Shown: positions 25,449 through 33,730, numbered from the stretch's first letter. The stretch is DNA of 64,000 bases from Ardenticatenales bacterium (GCA_020634795.1 JACKAZ010000002.1:186001-250000); one strand, 5' to 3'. Numbers and translations: made by a program. Notes: generated by a model not told the origin, from the sequence alone.

Positions 25449-26033
25449 ATGAGAATCACGACAACCGCCAATCATTTGGGGGCCGACCCATTAGTCGTGA
25501 CGGCCTCGCACCGCAAGCTTGCGCTTTACGCCGCTGCCCTCGTGGGCTTCTTGCTGGTGAGCCTCTTTCTGATCGTCGCGCCGCCGCTCCACGACACCCC
25601 GTGGCGGCAGGGGGCGCAAGGGGTGGTGGGCACGGTGGGCCTTGTGGCATCGCTGATAGGGTTGATTGTTTTGCTGCGTGTCGTACCAAAAACCGCGATT
25701 GCGGTCGGCCACGACGGTCTATTTTACCATCCCGGTAATTTTGCGCTTCCCTTCGATGAGATTGCCGAAATGGGGGTGATTCGCCAAGCGAATGCCTCTA
25801 CTTTGCCATTGACCAACGCCTTCGACGCACAAGCCCTCCATTTTCGGCTAAAAGATGAAGGACGGTTTCTGAACGGGGAGGCGGGCCAACGGCGTCGGAA
25901 ATACTACATCAATGATGAGTTGCAGTTGAGCCTGACGGCCCTCTCCGCGCGCGATTTCCAGCGGGTCGTCGACCGCCTTTCGGTTGAGCTGCGTCGCTCT
26001 AACCCTGCGATCTCCATCGTCTACACGGAGTAG
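25449..26033 (+). CDS. Two-TM PH-like protein (STM3941-like), candidate immunity protein A
   Basis: 194 residues. Two adjacent transmembrane helices (LALYAAALVGFLLVSLFLIV and VVGTVGLVASLIGLIVLL) are followed by a soluble PH-like region (AIAVGHDGLFYHPGNFALPF, LSARDFQRVVDRLSVELR). This plan matches the STM3941 family of small membrane proteins. It is paralogous in layout to the next gene. The position right after a membrane-type toxin suggests it protects the producer's own membrane; experimental support is absent. Start at the ATG at 25449 behind GAAGGA. Confidence 0.72.
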   Translation: MRITTTANHLGADPLVVTASHRKLALYAAALVGFLLVSLFLIVAPPLHDTPWRQGAQGVVGTVGLVASLIGLIVLLRVVPKTAIAVGHDGLFYHPGNFALPFDEIAEMGVIRQANASTLPLTNAFDAQALHFRLKDEGRFLNGEAGQRRRKYYINDELQLSLTALSARDFQRVVDRLSVELRRSNPAISIVYTE

Positions 26034-26043
26034 CGTTCCTCCT

Positions 26044-26619
26044 ATGAACAGAATCGGCACCCCCCACCAAGCCCCGCCATCGTCCCCCGCAGCGGACGAC
26101 CTTGTGCTGAGGGCGTCGCCCCGCCGGCTGCTGTTCTATTCCGCCCTGGCGCTCCTTTTCGTGGCAGCCGGCCTCTTTCTCTGGTTCCTCCCCCCTTTGC
26201 GAACGGGTGCCGTGCGCGCTTGGCTGCAGCATGGGGTTGCGCTCCTTAGCCTGCTCTTTGGCGTGGCGGCGCTGTTGATGATAGGGCGGGTAGGCAGACG
26301 GACCTCGCTGACGATCACCGCTACGGAGATCGTCAGTCAGCACGAAGAATTGACGATCCCGTGGCGGGCCATTCGTGCCATCAACATTTATCGGCGGTAT
26401 GGGGGCCAAAAGTCGCAGTTCGTCGTCCTGCAAGTCGACGACACCGTTTTACAAAGCCGCCTTGACCATATGAACAGCCAATTGGGATTCTTTGGGCCGG
26501 GGACCGTCTCGCTGAACATGTCGGCACTTGCATCGGACGACTTCCGGCGGGCGACTGAGGCGATCGCTGCCTATGCGCGCGCCCAAAATACCCCCCCTTC
26601 CATCATTGAACACGACTAG
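26044..26619 (+). CDS. Two-TM PH-like protein (STM3941-like), candidate immunity protein B
   Basis: 191 residues with the same plan as the preceding gene: a Pro-rich N-terminus, two TM helices (FYSALALLFVAAGLFLWFLP and HGVALLSLLFGVAALLMIG) and a PH-like domain (LTITATEIVSQHEELTIPWR, SALASDDFRRATEAIAAYAR). The shared SRRLLFYSA / SHRKLALYAA starts and the closing LSxxDF-R helix suggest an old duplication. Only 10 bases separate the two genes. Probably co-expressed as immunity or as a membrane pair; the exact role is unknown. Confidence 0.72.
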   Translation: MNRIGTPHQAPPSSPAADDLVLRASPRRLLFYSALALLFVAAGLFLWFLPPLRTGAVRAWLQHGVALLSLLFGVAALLMIGRVGRRTSLTITATEIVSQHEELTIPWRAIRAINIYRRYGGQKSQFVVLQVDDTVLQSRLDHMNSQLGFFGPGTVSLNMSALASDDFRRATEAIAAYARAQNTPPSIIEHD

Positions 26620-26636
26620 TGCCATAGGAGTCTGAC

Positions 26637-27446
26637 ATGTTTTCCGAAACTTATGCCCTTTCGATAGAAGAAACTGCTTACCTGCTTGGCTATTTGGGTA
26701 GCGCTGACGTAGCGGCCTCTTTCCTGAAGACGACGGTGGGCGAGATGAGCGCCGATAACCTGACGGGCCGCGTGACCGCCGCCAGTCACTCGCTGATCGC
26801 GCGTGGCTTACTCTCTTTCGACCTCGCGTCCGGTGAAAGCCACCTGAATCCCCAGCTGGCCCATGCGGTCTCCGTGATTTTGGCCGCGGATCGGACGCTC
26901 CGAATCGACATCGCTGCCCCTGGACAAATGGAGCGCTCGATTACGCTCTTCGTCGCGGAGAAAAGTGGCATCATCCATGAGCTGAGCTATGGCGTCGTCT
27001 CCCAATTTGGGCTGGCCCCCGAAGGGGAGCTGGCCGCCGCATTGGTTCCGCACTTGGGCGCTTTGCCGCGAACCGGGGGCGGCACAACGGCGGTCGGGGA
27101 AGTGCGTGGCGACCGCTTGGAACGATGGCGCCAATATGCCGCGCAGGGCCGACAAGCGACCCTCGTGGCGCGGCTTGTGGAAACGATGGACGCCGACGAC
27201 GCCACCACGCTGGCCGGCGCGATGTGCAACGATCGAGCGACGTGGATCAGCCTTGTGCAGCTCGAAGCGGATGGACAAGGCGATGCGCCGCTGCTCGCGG
27301 CCAATCACGGCATTTTCGTGGTGCAGGCCGACACCGATTCAGCGTGGGCCTTTGCAACGCGTCTCGATGATCCGATGTGCCTTGCGGTATACCGCGCGGA
27401 TCGGCGTGTGCTGGCGACATTGATTGGTGCTCTGTTGAAACGCTGA
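26637..27446 (+). CDS. EspG-like T7SS-associated protein 1 (candidate chaperone)
   Basis: 269 residues, soluble, no known enzyme motif. The order LS-x-EE near the N-terminus, a block SHSLIARGLLSFD, then alternating beta strands (LRIDIAAPG, SITLFVAEK) and a C-terminal helix resembles two other proteins in this window (53942-54823 and 56164-56967). All three look like the alpha/beta fold of EspG, the cytosolic chaperone of PE/PPE substrates in ESX systems. It lies 34 bases before a WXG100 nuclease toxin gene, the position expected for a dedicated chaperone. The EspG relationship is my inference from pattern only. Confidence 0.6.
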   Translation: MFSETYALSIEETAYLLGYLGSADVAASFLKTTVGEMSADNLTGRVTAASHSLIARGLLSFDLASGESHLNPQLAHAVSVILAADRTLRIDIAAPGQMERSITLFVAEKSGIIHELSYGVVSQFGLAPEGELAAALVPHLGALPRTGGGTTAVGEVRGDRLERWRQYAAQGRQATLVARLVETMDADDATTLAGAMCNDRATWISLVQLEADGQGDAPLLAANHGIFVVQADTDSAWAFATRLDDPMCLAVYRADRRVLATLIGALLKR

Positions 27447-27480
27447 TCGGGCCACGCGATCCCAACAAGGAGAGGATGAA

Positions 27481-28644
27481 ATGGGTGCCTTGATCATCCA
27501 AGCCCATTATGAACGGCTAGAACAGATCGCCGCTACCTTTGGCGCACACGCGCAACGCAGCGCTGAACTGCGTGCGCGGCTGGCGCAGCAGGCGGACGCG
27601 CTGGTCGACAGCGCATGGCAAGGTGAGGCAGCCCAACGCTTCCACGCGGAAATGAGCCGCGAGCTGTTGCCCGCGCTGCAACGCCTTGCCGAGGCGCTGG
27701 ACGAGGCGCAGCGCGTCACGCTGCAAATCCGTGACATCATCCGCGCCGCCGAAGAAGAGGCTGCGGCACTCTTCCAAGGGGATGGCCCCGCGCCCGCGCC
27801 GTCTGACGAGGGCGGGGGCCTTTGGGGGTCGGTGGGGGGCTGGGTACACGGTGGGCTGGATGTGCTGGGGCTGGTGCCCGGCTTTGGCGAAGTCGCCGAT
27901 GGGGTCAATGCGCTGATCTATCTGGCCGAAGGGGACTACTTGAACGCGGGCCTTTCGGCGGCCGCGATGATCCCCTTCGCCGGTTGGGGGGCCACGGGCG
28001 CAAAATTCGGGATCCGTGCCGGTCGGGAGCTTCTGGAAGAGGGCGCGGAGCGGGTGGTGCGGGAGGGGGTTGAAGAAGGGGCGGAGCGGCTCGGACGGGA
28101 AGGGGCGGAGGAAGTGGGTGAGCGTCTTGCTCACTATCTGGATGATCCGGCGCCCACGCGCACCATTGCCAACGGTCACAAATCGATCAAAGACCCCACC
28201 TTCCTGCGTTACGGCGAGCTTCCGTCCAATACTCCATTCAGGCGTAATAGTTACGACTACATGAGCGATGGTCAAGGGCGGATCACATCGGTCACAGGCG
28301 AGTTGAGAGACGTTTCCCATCCGCGGCATGAGCATTATCAAAGAAAAGTCGGTAATAGCGCGGGTTTGGCGACAGACGATGGCGGTCACTTGATTGGAAG
28401 CCAGTTTGGGGGCGTTTCCGAGGGCGTGAACTTGGTGCCGATGAGTCGGATGCTGAATCAGGCTGGGGGTGGGTGGTACCGGATGGAGCAAGAATGGGCG
28501 GCGGCGCTGAAACGCGGTGAATCGGTCAGAGTCGATATTCGCCCGGTCTACGAAGGGGTGAGTAATCGACCGACTCGCTTCGAGGTAGATTATTGGATAG
28601 ACGATATAAAGCAAAATCGCTCGTTCCAAAATCCTACAGCATAA
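27481..28644 (+). CDS. WXG100-domain polymorphic toxin with NS_2-type nuclease C-terminus
   Basis: Residues 1-97 form a WXG100 domain (LIIQAHYERLEQIAATFGAH, turn VDSAWQGEAAQRFHAEM) ending in IRAAEEEAAALF. Residues about 115-215 are a pretoxin-type linker (LGLVPGFGEVADGVNALIY, MIPFAGWGATGAKFGI). Residues about 225-387 are a DNA/RNA non-specific endonuclease-like domain (NGHKSIKDPTFLRYGEL, the catalytic block LATDDGGHLIGSQFGG, EGVNLVPMSRMLNQAGGGWY, RMEQEW). The D-x-GGH and N residues fit the metal-nuclease active site. Shine-Dalgarno AAGGAG precedes the ATG. Immunity genes of the YezG kind follow, as YezG follows YeeF in Bacillus. Confidence 0.88.
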   Translation: MGALIIQAHYERLEQIAATFGAHAQRSAELRARLAQQADALVDSAWQGEAAQRFHAEMSRELLPALQRLAEALDEAQRVTLQIRDIIRAAEEEAAALFQGDGPAPAPSDEGGGLWGSVGGWVHGGLDVLGLVPGFGEVADGVNALIYLAEGDYLNAGLSAAAMIPFAGWGATGAKFGIRAGRELLEEGAERVVREGVEEGAERLGREGAEEVGERLAHYLDDPAPTRTIANGHKSIKDPTFLRYGELPSNTPFRRNSYDYMSDGQGRITSVTGELRDVSHPRHEHYQRKVGNSAGLATDDGGHLIGSQFGGVSEGVNLVPMSRMLNQAGGGWYRMEQEWAAALKRGESVRVDIRPVYEGVSNRPTRFEVDYWIDDIKQNRSFQNPTA

Positions 28645-28653
28645 GGAGGAAAC

Positions 28654-29733
28654 ATGACCATAGATTTCAATCAAGTGGAACGCTATAGTAAGGAAGAGAT
28701 ATATGAGGCCATCGGGTTGATGATAGGTGAAGCAATCATAGCCGAAGGGGACGATTGGCAGACGGCAATCCTCGTGGCAGAGATCGAGGATGAGTTGTCT
28801 GGCCTGACTTATGGACGATACACCACAAAGATAGAGCAGGAGCATCAGAAATCGTTCAGTACGGGCTATCACACGTATGTTCTGTTTAATGAACTGCGGC
28901 GACGGATGAAGCAGCCCGATCAGCCCGCGTGGAACAAGGCGACCTTTCGATTGCAACCAAATGGAGAGTTCGAGTGTAGTTTCAGCTATCCGGATGAGAG
29001 CGGTGGCGAGGCGGTAGCGGGGGAGGTGGCGGGTTTGGATGCGATCGAGTATGTGCCTCCGGAACCCACGTTTAAGTTGCCGGCTGACCCTACGGCGCTC
29101 TCGGAAGATGAGCTGTACGAGTGGCTGGTCCAAGGGGTGAAGCACGCCGTCAAGGAGCCGTGGGAGACGGCATTCTTGAGGGGCGAAGTTGCAAACGGGC
29201 GGGACGGCCAAGCCGGACTTTGGTTTCGCTCGTCGGCGGAGACAGGTGAATTGGGGAGTGCGCCGCCTGCGGATCCGCACCAGACGCTGCGCTATTTCTT
29301 TGAACTGTGGCGGCGCGCGGCGCGGGCGGGCGAGCCGTGGTCGGAGCTGACGGTGCAGGTCACGCCGGACGGCGGGGTGCGGCGCATCTATGTCTCTCCG
29401 GAGTCGCCCGTGCCCGCCGAGCTGACGCAAGCGACAAACGCGCAGTTGATCGACTGGCTGCGCGAGATGACGGAGGCGATGATCGACGCGCCGTGGGTGA
29501 GGGCGGTGGCGGTGGGGCGCTTCGAGGAGCCGCCGCAGCATGGGGGCAGTGCCGTCTTCTTCCACCCGGCATCAGCACCGGAAGCGGAGTGGGCGACGCT
29601 GGCGAGCGGGAACCACAACCGGCTCTTCGTGGAGCTGTGGCGGCGCTGGAAGGCACGTGGCAAGGATTGGAGCGAGCTGCAGTTCCACCTGCAGCCGGAC
29701 GGCAGCTACGAGTTCGAGGGCGTGCTGCGGTAG
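28654..29733 (+). CDS. Immunity protein with three tandem YezG-like domains (copy 1)
   Basis: 359 residues made of three repeats of one fold: residues about 10-115 (EEIYEAIGLMIGEAI ... FNELRRRMKQPDQPAWNKATF), 150-252 (DELYEWLVQGVKHAVKEPW ... FELWRRAARAGEPWSELTV) and 262-359 (AQLIDWLREMTEAMIDAPW ... VELWRRWKARGKDWSELQF). Each ends in a PDG/PNG hairpin. The pattern matches the YezG/DUF600 immunity family, normally one domain of about 100-150 residues. AAGGAGG precedes the ATG, 9 bases after the nuclease toxin, so it should neutralise that nuclease. Domain 2 differs from the other copies, reading PEPTFKLPADPTALSEDELY. Confidence 0.82.
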   Translation: MTIDFNQVERYSKEEIYEAIGLMIGEAIIAEGDDWQTAILVAEIEDELSGLTYGRYTTKIEQEHQKSFSTGYHTYVLFNELRRRMKQPDQPAWNKATFRLQPNGEFECSFSYPDESGGEAVAGEVAGLDAIEYVPPEPTFKLPADPTALSEDELYEWLVQGVKHAVKEPWETAFLRGEVANGRDGQAGLWFRSSAETGELGSAPPADPHQTLRYFFELWRRAARAGEPWSELTVQVTPDGGVRRIYVSPESPVPAELTQATNAQLIDWLREMTEAMIDAPWVRAVAVGRFEEPPQHGGSAVFFHPASAPEAEWATLASGNHNRLFVELWRRWKARGKDWSELQFHLQPDGSYEFEGVLR

Positions 29734-29755
29734 GGTGCAGCAGTTACCGCGCAGC

Positions 29756-29869
29756 CGCGTGGCGCAAAAGTGGGCAGCGCTGAGAGGCGGCGAAGCGGTC
29801 AGCGTCGATATTCGTCCGATCTACGAAGGGGTGAGTAATCGGCCCACGCGCTTCCGGGTGGACTATTGA
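29756..29869 (+). pseudogene. Orphan C-terminal tip of an NS_2-type nuclease toxin
   Basis: The frame RVAQKWAALRGGEAVSVDIR, then PIYEGVSNRPTRFRVDY and a stop, is the end of the nuclease domain seen at 27481-28644 and 39947-41008, without the rest. It lies between immunity copies 1 and 2, so it marks a former toxin gene or recombination donor between immunity genes. Confidence 0.8.
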
Positions 29870-29929
29870 GATTAATGGCGTGGCTCAAAAGCCGACAAAC
29901 TTTTCAAATACAAGATAACTGAGGGGCCG

Positions 29930-30988
29930 GTGTACACAACACACTTTGAAGCCACGCCAGTGGAAGAGATATATGAAGAGATAGCGATAATGATGACGAG
30001 GTCCGCTCCGCCTGGATGGAGTGAGGCCGAGGTAGAAGTCGGGATGGGGAAGGATTTCGGCGAGTACGACGCGCGTTACTTCATGAACCCGCAGACAGAG
30101 GAAGGGGCCTTCTACAAGCTGCAAGGGTCATGGTTTAATCTCTTCTACGAACTGCGGCGACGGATGAAGCAGCCGGATCAGCCCACATGGAACAAGGCGA
30201 CCTTTCGACTGGCACCGGATGGGCAGTTCGAGTGTAGTTTCAGCTATCCGGATGAGAGCGGTGGCGAGGCGGTAACGGGGGAGGTGGCGGGCTTAGACGC
30301 GATCGAGTATGTGCCACCACCGCCGCCGCCGCTTGCGATCCCAGCCGATCTATCGTCTTTGTCGGAGGCCGAGATCGACGGGTGGTTCTACAAGGTGGTG
30401 CAAGATGCGCTCAAGGGCGAGTGGTCGCTGGCGCTCCTGCGGGCTCAGATAGAAAGCGTTAGTCATGGCTCGTCCACGATGCGTTATCGGGAGTCGATGG
30501 AACCGGGGGAGTTGGCGATGGATCCCGCACCCGACAGCGTTTGGGATTTGAGCGTCGAGCTGTGGCGGCGCGCGGCGCAGGTGGGCGAGCCGTGGTCGGA
30601 GCTGACGGTGCAGGTCACGCCGGACGGTGGGGTGCGGCGTATCTATGTCTATCCGGAGTCGCCCGTGCCCGCCGACCTGACGCACGCGACGAACGCGCAG
30701 TTGATCGACTGGCTGCGCGAGATGACGGAGGCGATGATCGACGCGCCGTGGGTGAGGGCGGTGGCGGTGGGGCGCTTCGAGGAGCCGCCGCAGCATGGGG
30801 GCAGTGCCGTCTTCTTCCACCCGGCATCAGCACCGGAAGCGGAGTGGGCGACGCTGGCGAGCGGGAACCACAACCGGCTCTTCGTGGAGCTGTGGCGGCG
30901 CTGGAAGGCACGTGGCAAGGATTGGAGCGAGCTGCAGTTCCACCTGCAGCCGGACGGCAGCTACGAGTTCGAGGGCGTGCTGCGGTAG
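29930..30988 (+). CDS. Immunity protein with three tandem YezG-like domains (copy 2)
   Basis: 352 residues. Domain 1 is divergent (EEIYEEIAIMMTRSAPPGW, ALPHA-type helix then FYELRRRMKQPDQPTWNKATF). Domain 2 begins ADLSSLSEAEIDGWFYKVVQ and domain 3 is nearly identical to copies 1, 3 and 4. A GTG start is used and CTGAGGGG lies upstream. Domain 1 most resembles that of the distant copy at 41008-42072 (both have a KG-S-F-LF.ELRRRM pattern), which suggests a second lineage mixed in by recombination. It is followed within 11 bases by copy 3. Confidence 0.8.
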   Translation: MYTTHFEATPVEEIYEEIAIMMTRSAPPGWSEAEVEVGMGKDFGEYDARYFMNPQTEEGAFYKLQGSWFNLFYELRRRMKQPDQPTWNKATFRLAPDGQFECSFSYPDESGGEAVTGEVAGLDAIEYVPPPPPPLAIPADLSSLSEAEIDGWFYKVVQDALKGEWSLALLRAQIESVSHGSSTMRYRESMEPGELAMDPAPDSVWDLSVELWRRAAQVGEPWSELTVQVTPDGGVRRIYVYPESPVPADLTHATNAQLIDWLREMTEAMIDAPWVRAVAVGRFEEPPQHGGSAVFFHPASAPEAEWATLASGNHNRLFVELWRRWKARGKDWSELQFHLQPDGSYEFEGVLR

Positions 30989-30998
30989 GGGAGGAAAC

Positions 30999-32072
30999 AT
31001 GACCCTAGAATTCAATCAAGTGGAACGCTATAGTACGCAAGAAATATATCAGGCCATCGGGTTGATGGTAGGTGAAGCAATCATAGCCGAAGGGGACGAT
31101 TGGCAGACGGCAATCCTCGTGGCAGAGATCGAGGATGAGTTGTCTGGCCTGACTTATGGACGATACACCACAAAGATAGAGCAGGAGCATCAGAAATCGT
31201 TCAGTACGGGCTATCACACGTATGTTCTGTTTAATGAACTGCGGCGACGGATGAAGCAGCCCGATCAGCCCGCGTGGCACAAAGCGACCTTTCGATTGCA
31301 ACCAAATGGAGAGTTCGAGTGTAGTTTCAGCTATCCGGATGAGAGCGGTGACGAGGCGGTAACGGGGGAGGTGGCGGGCTTGGATGCGATCGAGTATGTG
31401 CCGCCGCCGCCGCCGCTGGCGATCCCAGCCGATCTATCGTCTTTGTCGGAGGCCGAGATCGACGGGTGGTTCTACAAGGTGGTGCAGGATGCGCTCAAGG
31501 GCGAGTGGTCGCTGGCGCTCCTGCGGGCTGAGATAGAAAGTGTGAACCACGGCTTAATTTTGATGCGTTATCGGGGGCCGATGGAACCGGGGGAGTTGGC
31601 GATGGATCCCGCACCCGACAGCGTTTGGGATTTGAGCGTCGAGCTGTGGCGGCGCGCGGCGCAGGTGGGCGAGCCGTGGTCGGAGCTGACGGTGCAGGTC
31701 ACGCCGGACGGTGGGGTGCGGCGTATCACGCTCTACCCAGAGTCGCCCGTGCCCGCCGACCTGACGCAAGCGACGAACGCGCAGTTGATCGACTGGCTGC
31801 GCGAGATGACGGAGGCGATGATCGACGCGCCGTGGGTAAGGGCGGTGGCGGTGGGGCGCTTCGAGGAGCCGCCGCAGCATGGGGGCAGTGCCGTCTTCTT
31901 CCACCCGGCATCAGCACCGGAAGCGGAGTGGGCGACGCTGGCGAGCGGGAACCACAACCGACTCTTCGTGGAGCTGTGGCGGCGCTGGAAGGCACGTGGC
32001 AAGGATTGGAGCGAGCTGCAGTTCCACCTGCAGCCGGACGGCAGCTACGAGTTCGAGGGCGTGCTGCGGTAG
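30999..32072 (+). CDS. Immunity protein with three tandem YezG-like domains (copy 3)
   Basis: 357 residues. Domain 1 is almost identical to copy 1 (FNQVERYSTQEIYQAIGLMV), while domains 2 and 3 match copy 2, so the gene is a mosaic of both. A GGGGAGG Shine-Dalgarno sits 5 bases before the ATG at 30999, inside the short 10-base gap after copy 2. The whole gene repeats again 1084 bp downstream. Probably part of one transcript with the nuclease toxin and the other immunity genes. Confidence 0.82.
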   Translation: MTLEFNQVERYSTQEIYQAIGLMVGEAIIAEGDDWQTAILVAEIEDELSGLTYGRYTTKIEQEHQKSFSTGYHTYVLFNELRRRMKQPDQPAWHKATFRLQPNGEFECSFSYPDESGDEAVTGEVAGLDAIEYVPPPPPLAIPADLSSLSEAEIDGWFYKVVQDALKGEWSLALLRAEIESVNHGLILMRYRGPMEPGELAMDPAPDSVWDLSVELWRRAAQVGEPWSELTVQVTPDGGVRRITLYPESPVPADLTQATNAQLIDWLREMTEAMIDAPWVRAVAVGRFEEPPQHGGSAVFFHPASAPEAEWATLASGNHNRLFVELWRRWKARGKDWSELQFHLQPDGSYEFEGVLR

Positions 32073-32082
32073 GGGAGGAAAC

Positions 32083-33156
32083 ATGACCCTAGAATTCAAT
32101 CAAGTGGAACGCTATAGTACGCAAGAAATATATCAGGCCATCGGGTTGATGGTAGGTGAAGCAATCATAGCCGAAGGGGACGATTGGCAGACGGCAATCC
32201 TCGTGGCAGAGATCGAGGATGAGTTGTCTGGCCTGACTTATGGACGATACACCACAAAGATAGAGCAGGAGCATCAGAAATCGTTCAGTACGGGCTATCA
32301 CACGTATGTTCTGTTTAATGAACTGCGGCGACGGATGAAGCAGCCCGATCAGTTGGCGTGGAACAAAGCGACCTTTCGACTGGCACCGGATGGGCCCTTC
32401 GAGTGCACCTTCAGCTATCCGGATGAACGTGCGGGCGTAGAGGTAACGGGTGAGGTGGCGGGCTTAGACGCGATCGAGTATGTGCCGCCGCCGCCGCCGC
32501 TGGCGATCCCAGCCGATCTATCGTCTTTGTCGGAGGTTGAGATCGACGGGTGGTTCTACAAGGTGGTACAGGATGCGCTCAAGGGCGAGTGGTCGCTGGC
32601 GCTCCTGCGGGCTGAGATAGAAAGTGTGAACCACGGCTTAATTTTGATGCGTTATCGGGGGCCGATGGAACCGGGGGAGTTGGCGATGGATCCCGCACCC
32701 GACAGCGTTTGGGATTTGAGCGTCGAGCTGTGGCGGCGCGCGGCGCAGGTGGGCGAGCCGTGGTCGGAGCTGACGGTGCAGGTCACGCCGGACGGTGGGG
32801 TGCGGCGTATCACGCTCTACCCGGAGTCGCCCGTGCCCGCCGAGCTGACGCAAGCGACAAACGCGCAGTTGATCGACTGGCTGCGCGAGATGACGGAGGC
32901 GATGATCGACGCGCCGTGGGTGAGGGCGGTGGCAGTGGGGCGCTTCGAGGAGCCGCCGCAGCGTGGGGGCAGTGCCGTCTTCTTCCACCCGGAGTCAGCG
33001 CCGGAAGCGGAGTGGGCGACGCTGGCGAGCGGGAACCACAACCGGCTCTTCGTGGAGCTGTGGCGGCGCTGGAAGGCACGTGGCAAGGATTGGAGCGAGC
33101 TGCAGTTCCGCCTGCAGCCGGACGGCAGCTACGAGTTCGAGGGCGTACTGCGGTAG
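32083..33156 (+). CDS. Immunity protein with three tandem YezG-like domains (copy 4)
   Basis: 357 residues and nearly identical to copy 3, with the same start region and Shine-Dalgarno. It differs in a block near residues 92-120, where it reads LAWNKATFRLAPDGPFECTF and ERAGVEVTGEV against PAWHKATFRLQPNGEFECSF and ESGDEAVTGEV in copy 3. That patch is closer to copy 2 and the 41-kb copy, a sign of gene conversion. A few other substitutions (PAEL for PADL, QRGG for QHGG, PES for PAS) are scattered in domains 2 and 3. Confidence 0.82.
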   Translation: MTLEFNQVERYSTQEIYQAIGLMVGEAIIAEGDDWQTAILVAEIEDELSGLTYGRYTTKIEQEHQKSFSTGYHTYVLFNELRRRMKQPDQLAWNKATFRLAPDGPFECTFSYPDERAGVEVTGEVAGLDAIEYVPPPPPLAIPADLSSLSEVEIDGWFYKVVQDALKGEWSLALLRAEIESVNHGLILMRYRGPMEPGELAMDPAPDSVWDLSVELWRRAAQVGEPWSELTVQVTPDGGVRRITLYPESPVPAELTQATNAQLIDWLREMTEAMIDAPWVRAVAVGRFEEPPQRGGSAVFFHPESAPEAEWATLASGNHNRLFVELWRRWKARGKDWSELQFRLQPDGSYEFEGVLR

Positions 33157-33187
33157 GGTGCAGCAGTTGCCGTGCGAGGAGTAGTGG

Positions 33188-33390
33188 ATGGGGTTGTTCG
33201 TGATCCAAGCGAACTACGCGCGGCTGCGCCTTGTCCAACGCCTAGGGTTGCGAATCCACGCAATCACCCGCGCAGCCGCGTGGCGCAAGAAGGAGCGACG
33301 GCGCTGAGAGGCGGCGAAGCGGTCAGCGTCGATATTTGCTCGATCTACGTAGGGGTGAGTAATCGGCCCACGCGCTTCTGGGTGGACTAT
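33188..33390 (+). pseudogene. Internally deleted WXG100-nuclease toxin relic
   Basis: The ATG at 33188 opens MGLFVIQANYARLRLVQRLG, the first helix of a WXG100 toxin (compare LIQANYERLE in the toxins), which runs out of frame after about 20 residues. In another frame, SRVAQEGATALRGGEAVSVD and IYVGVSNRPTRFWVDY follow up to 33390, the C-terminal tip of the nuclease domain. The whole middle of the toxin is missing. GAGGAG precedes the ATG, so the translation signal survived. Confidence 0.75.
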
Positions 33391-33391
33391 C

Positions 33392-33730
33392 TTCCTAGAG
33401 GGGCATACATGGGACTACCTAGACCTGTCAAAGAGAAATCCAAACGTTCCGACCACACTCTGGCCCTCAGGCACCACGCCCCAAGATGTCAGCAATCATC
33501 TGCAGGAAGCCCTTGATCGCTTGGCCGCTGATGGCCTCGAACTCACTCCAAATAGTCCCACGAGACAGGTCGACGTTTTACCTAACAATGAAATTACAGT
33601 TCGTATGGGTGTTAAGTATGACCCCGCTGGCAATATAATCTTGGGGCAATTTTATCCCAGTAGTGGTACCGGCGTGACGCAAATTCCACCCAATGATCTT
33701 CAAATCCTAATTGACCTATCCACGTTATAA
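33392..33730 (+). pseudogene. Orphan C-terminal domain of a second toxin type
   Basis: The frame begins with the codons for FLEGHTWDYLDLSKRNPNV, continues TTLWPSGTTPQDVSNHLQEA and ends GVTQIPPNDLQILIDLSTL. It is clearly homologous to the last 110 residues of the toxin at 34946-36253 (FLEGHTLQYLDPAQRVNKNL, WPSGTTADDVSNYLQEALD). It has no start codon or WXG100 domain of its own and is joined directly to the nuclease tip at 33390. Its presumed immunity gene follows at 34015. Such orphan tails can act as cassettes that replace the tail of a complete toxin by recombination. Confidence 0.78.

Noticed and set aside
27517..29565. A 682-codon minus-strand open frame across the nuclease toxin and immunity copy 1
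   Set aside because: It spans two well-supported plus-strand genes and their junction, and its translation has no recognisable domain and an odd composition.
28654..33156. Reading the four immunity genes as an assembly error
   Set aside because: The copies differ in patches (domain 1 of copy 2, residues 92-120 of copy 4) and have a toxin relic between copies 1 and 2, which a simple assembly duplication would not create. Read depth would settle it for copies 3 and 4.
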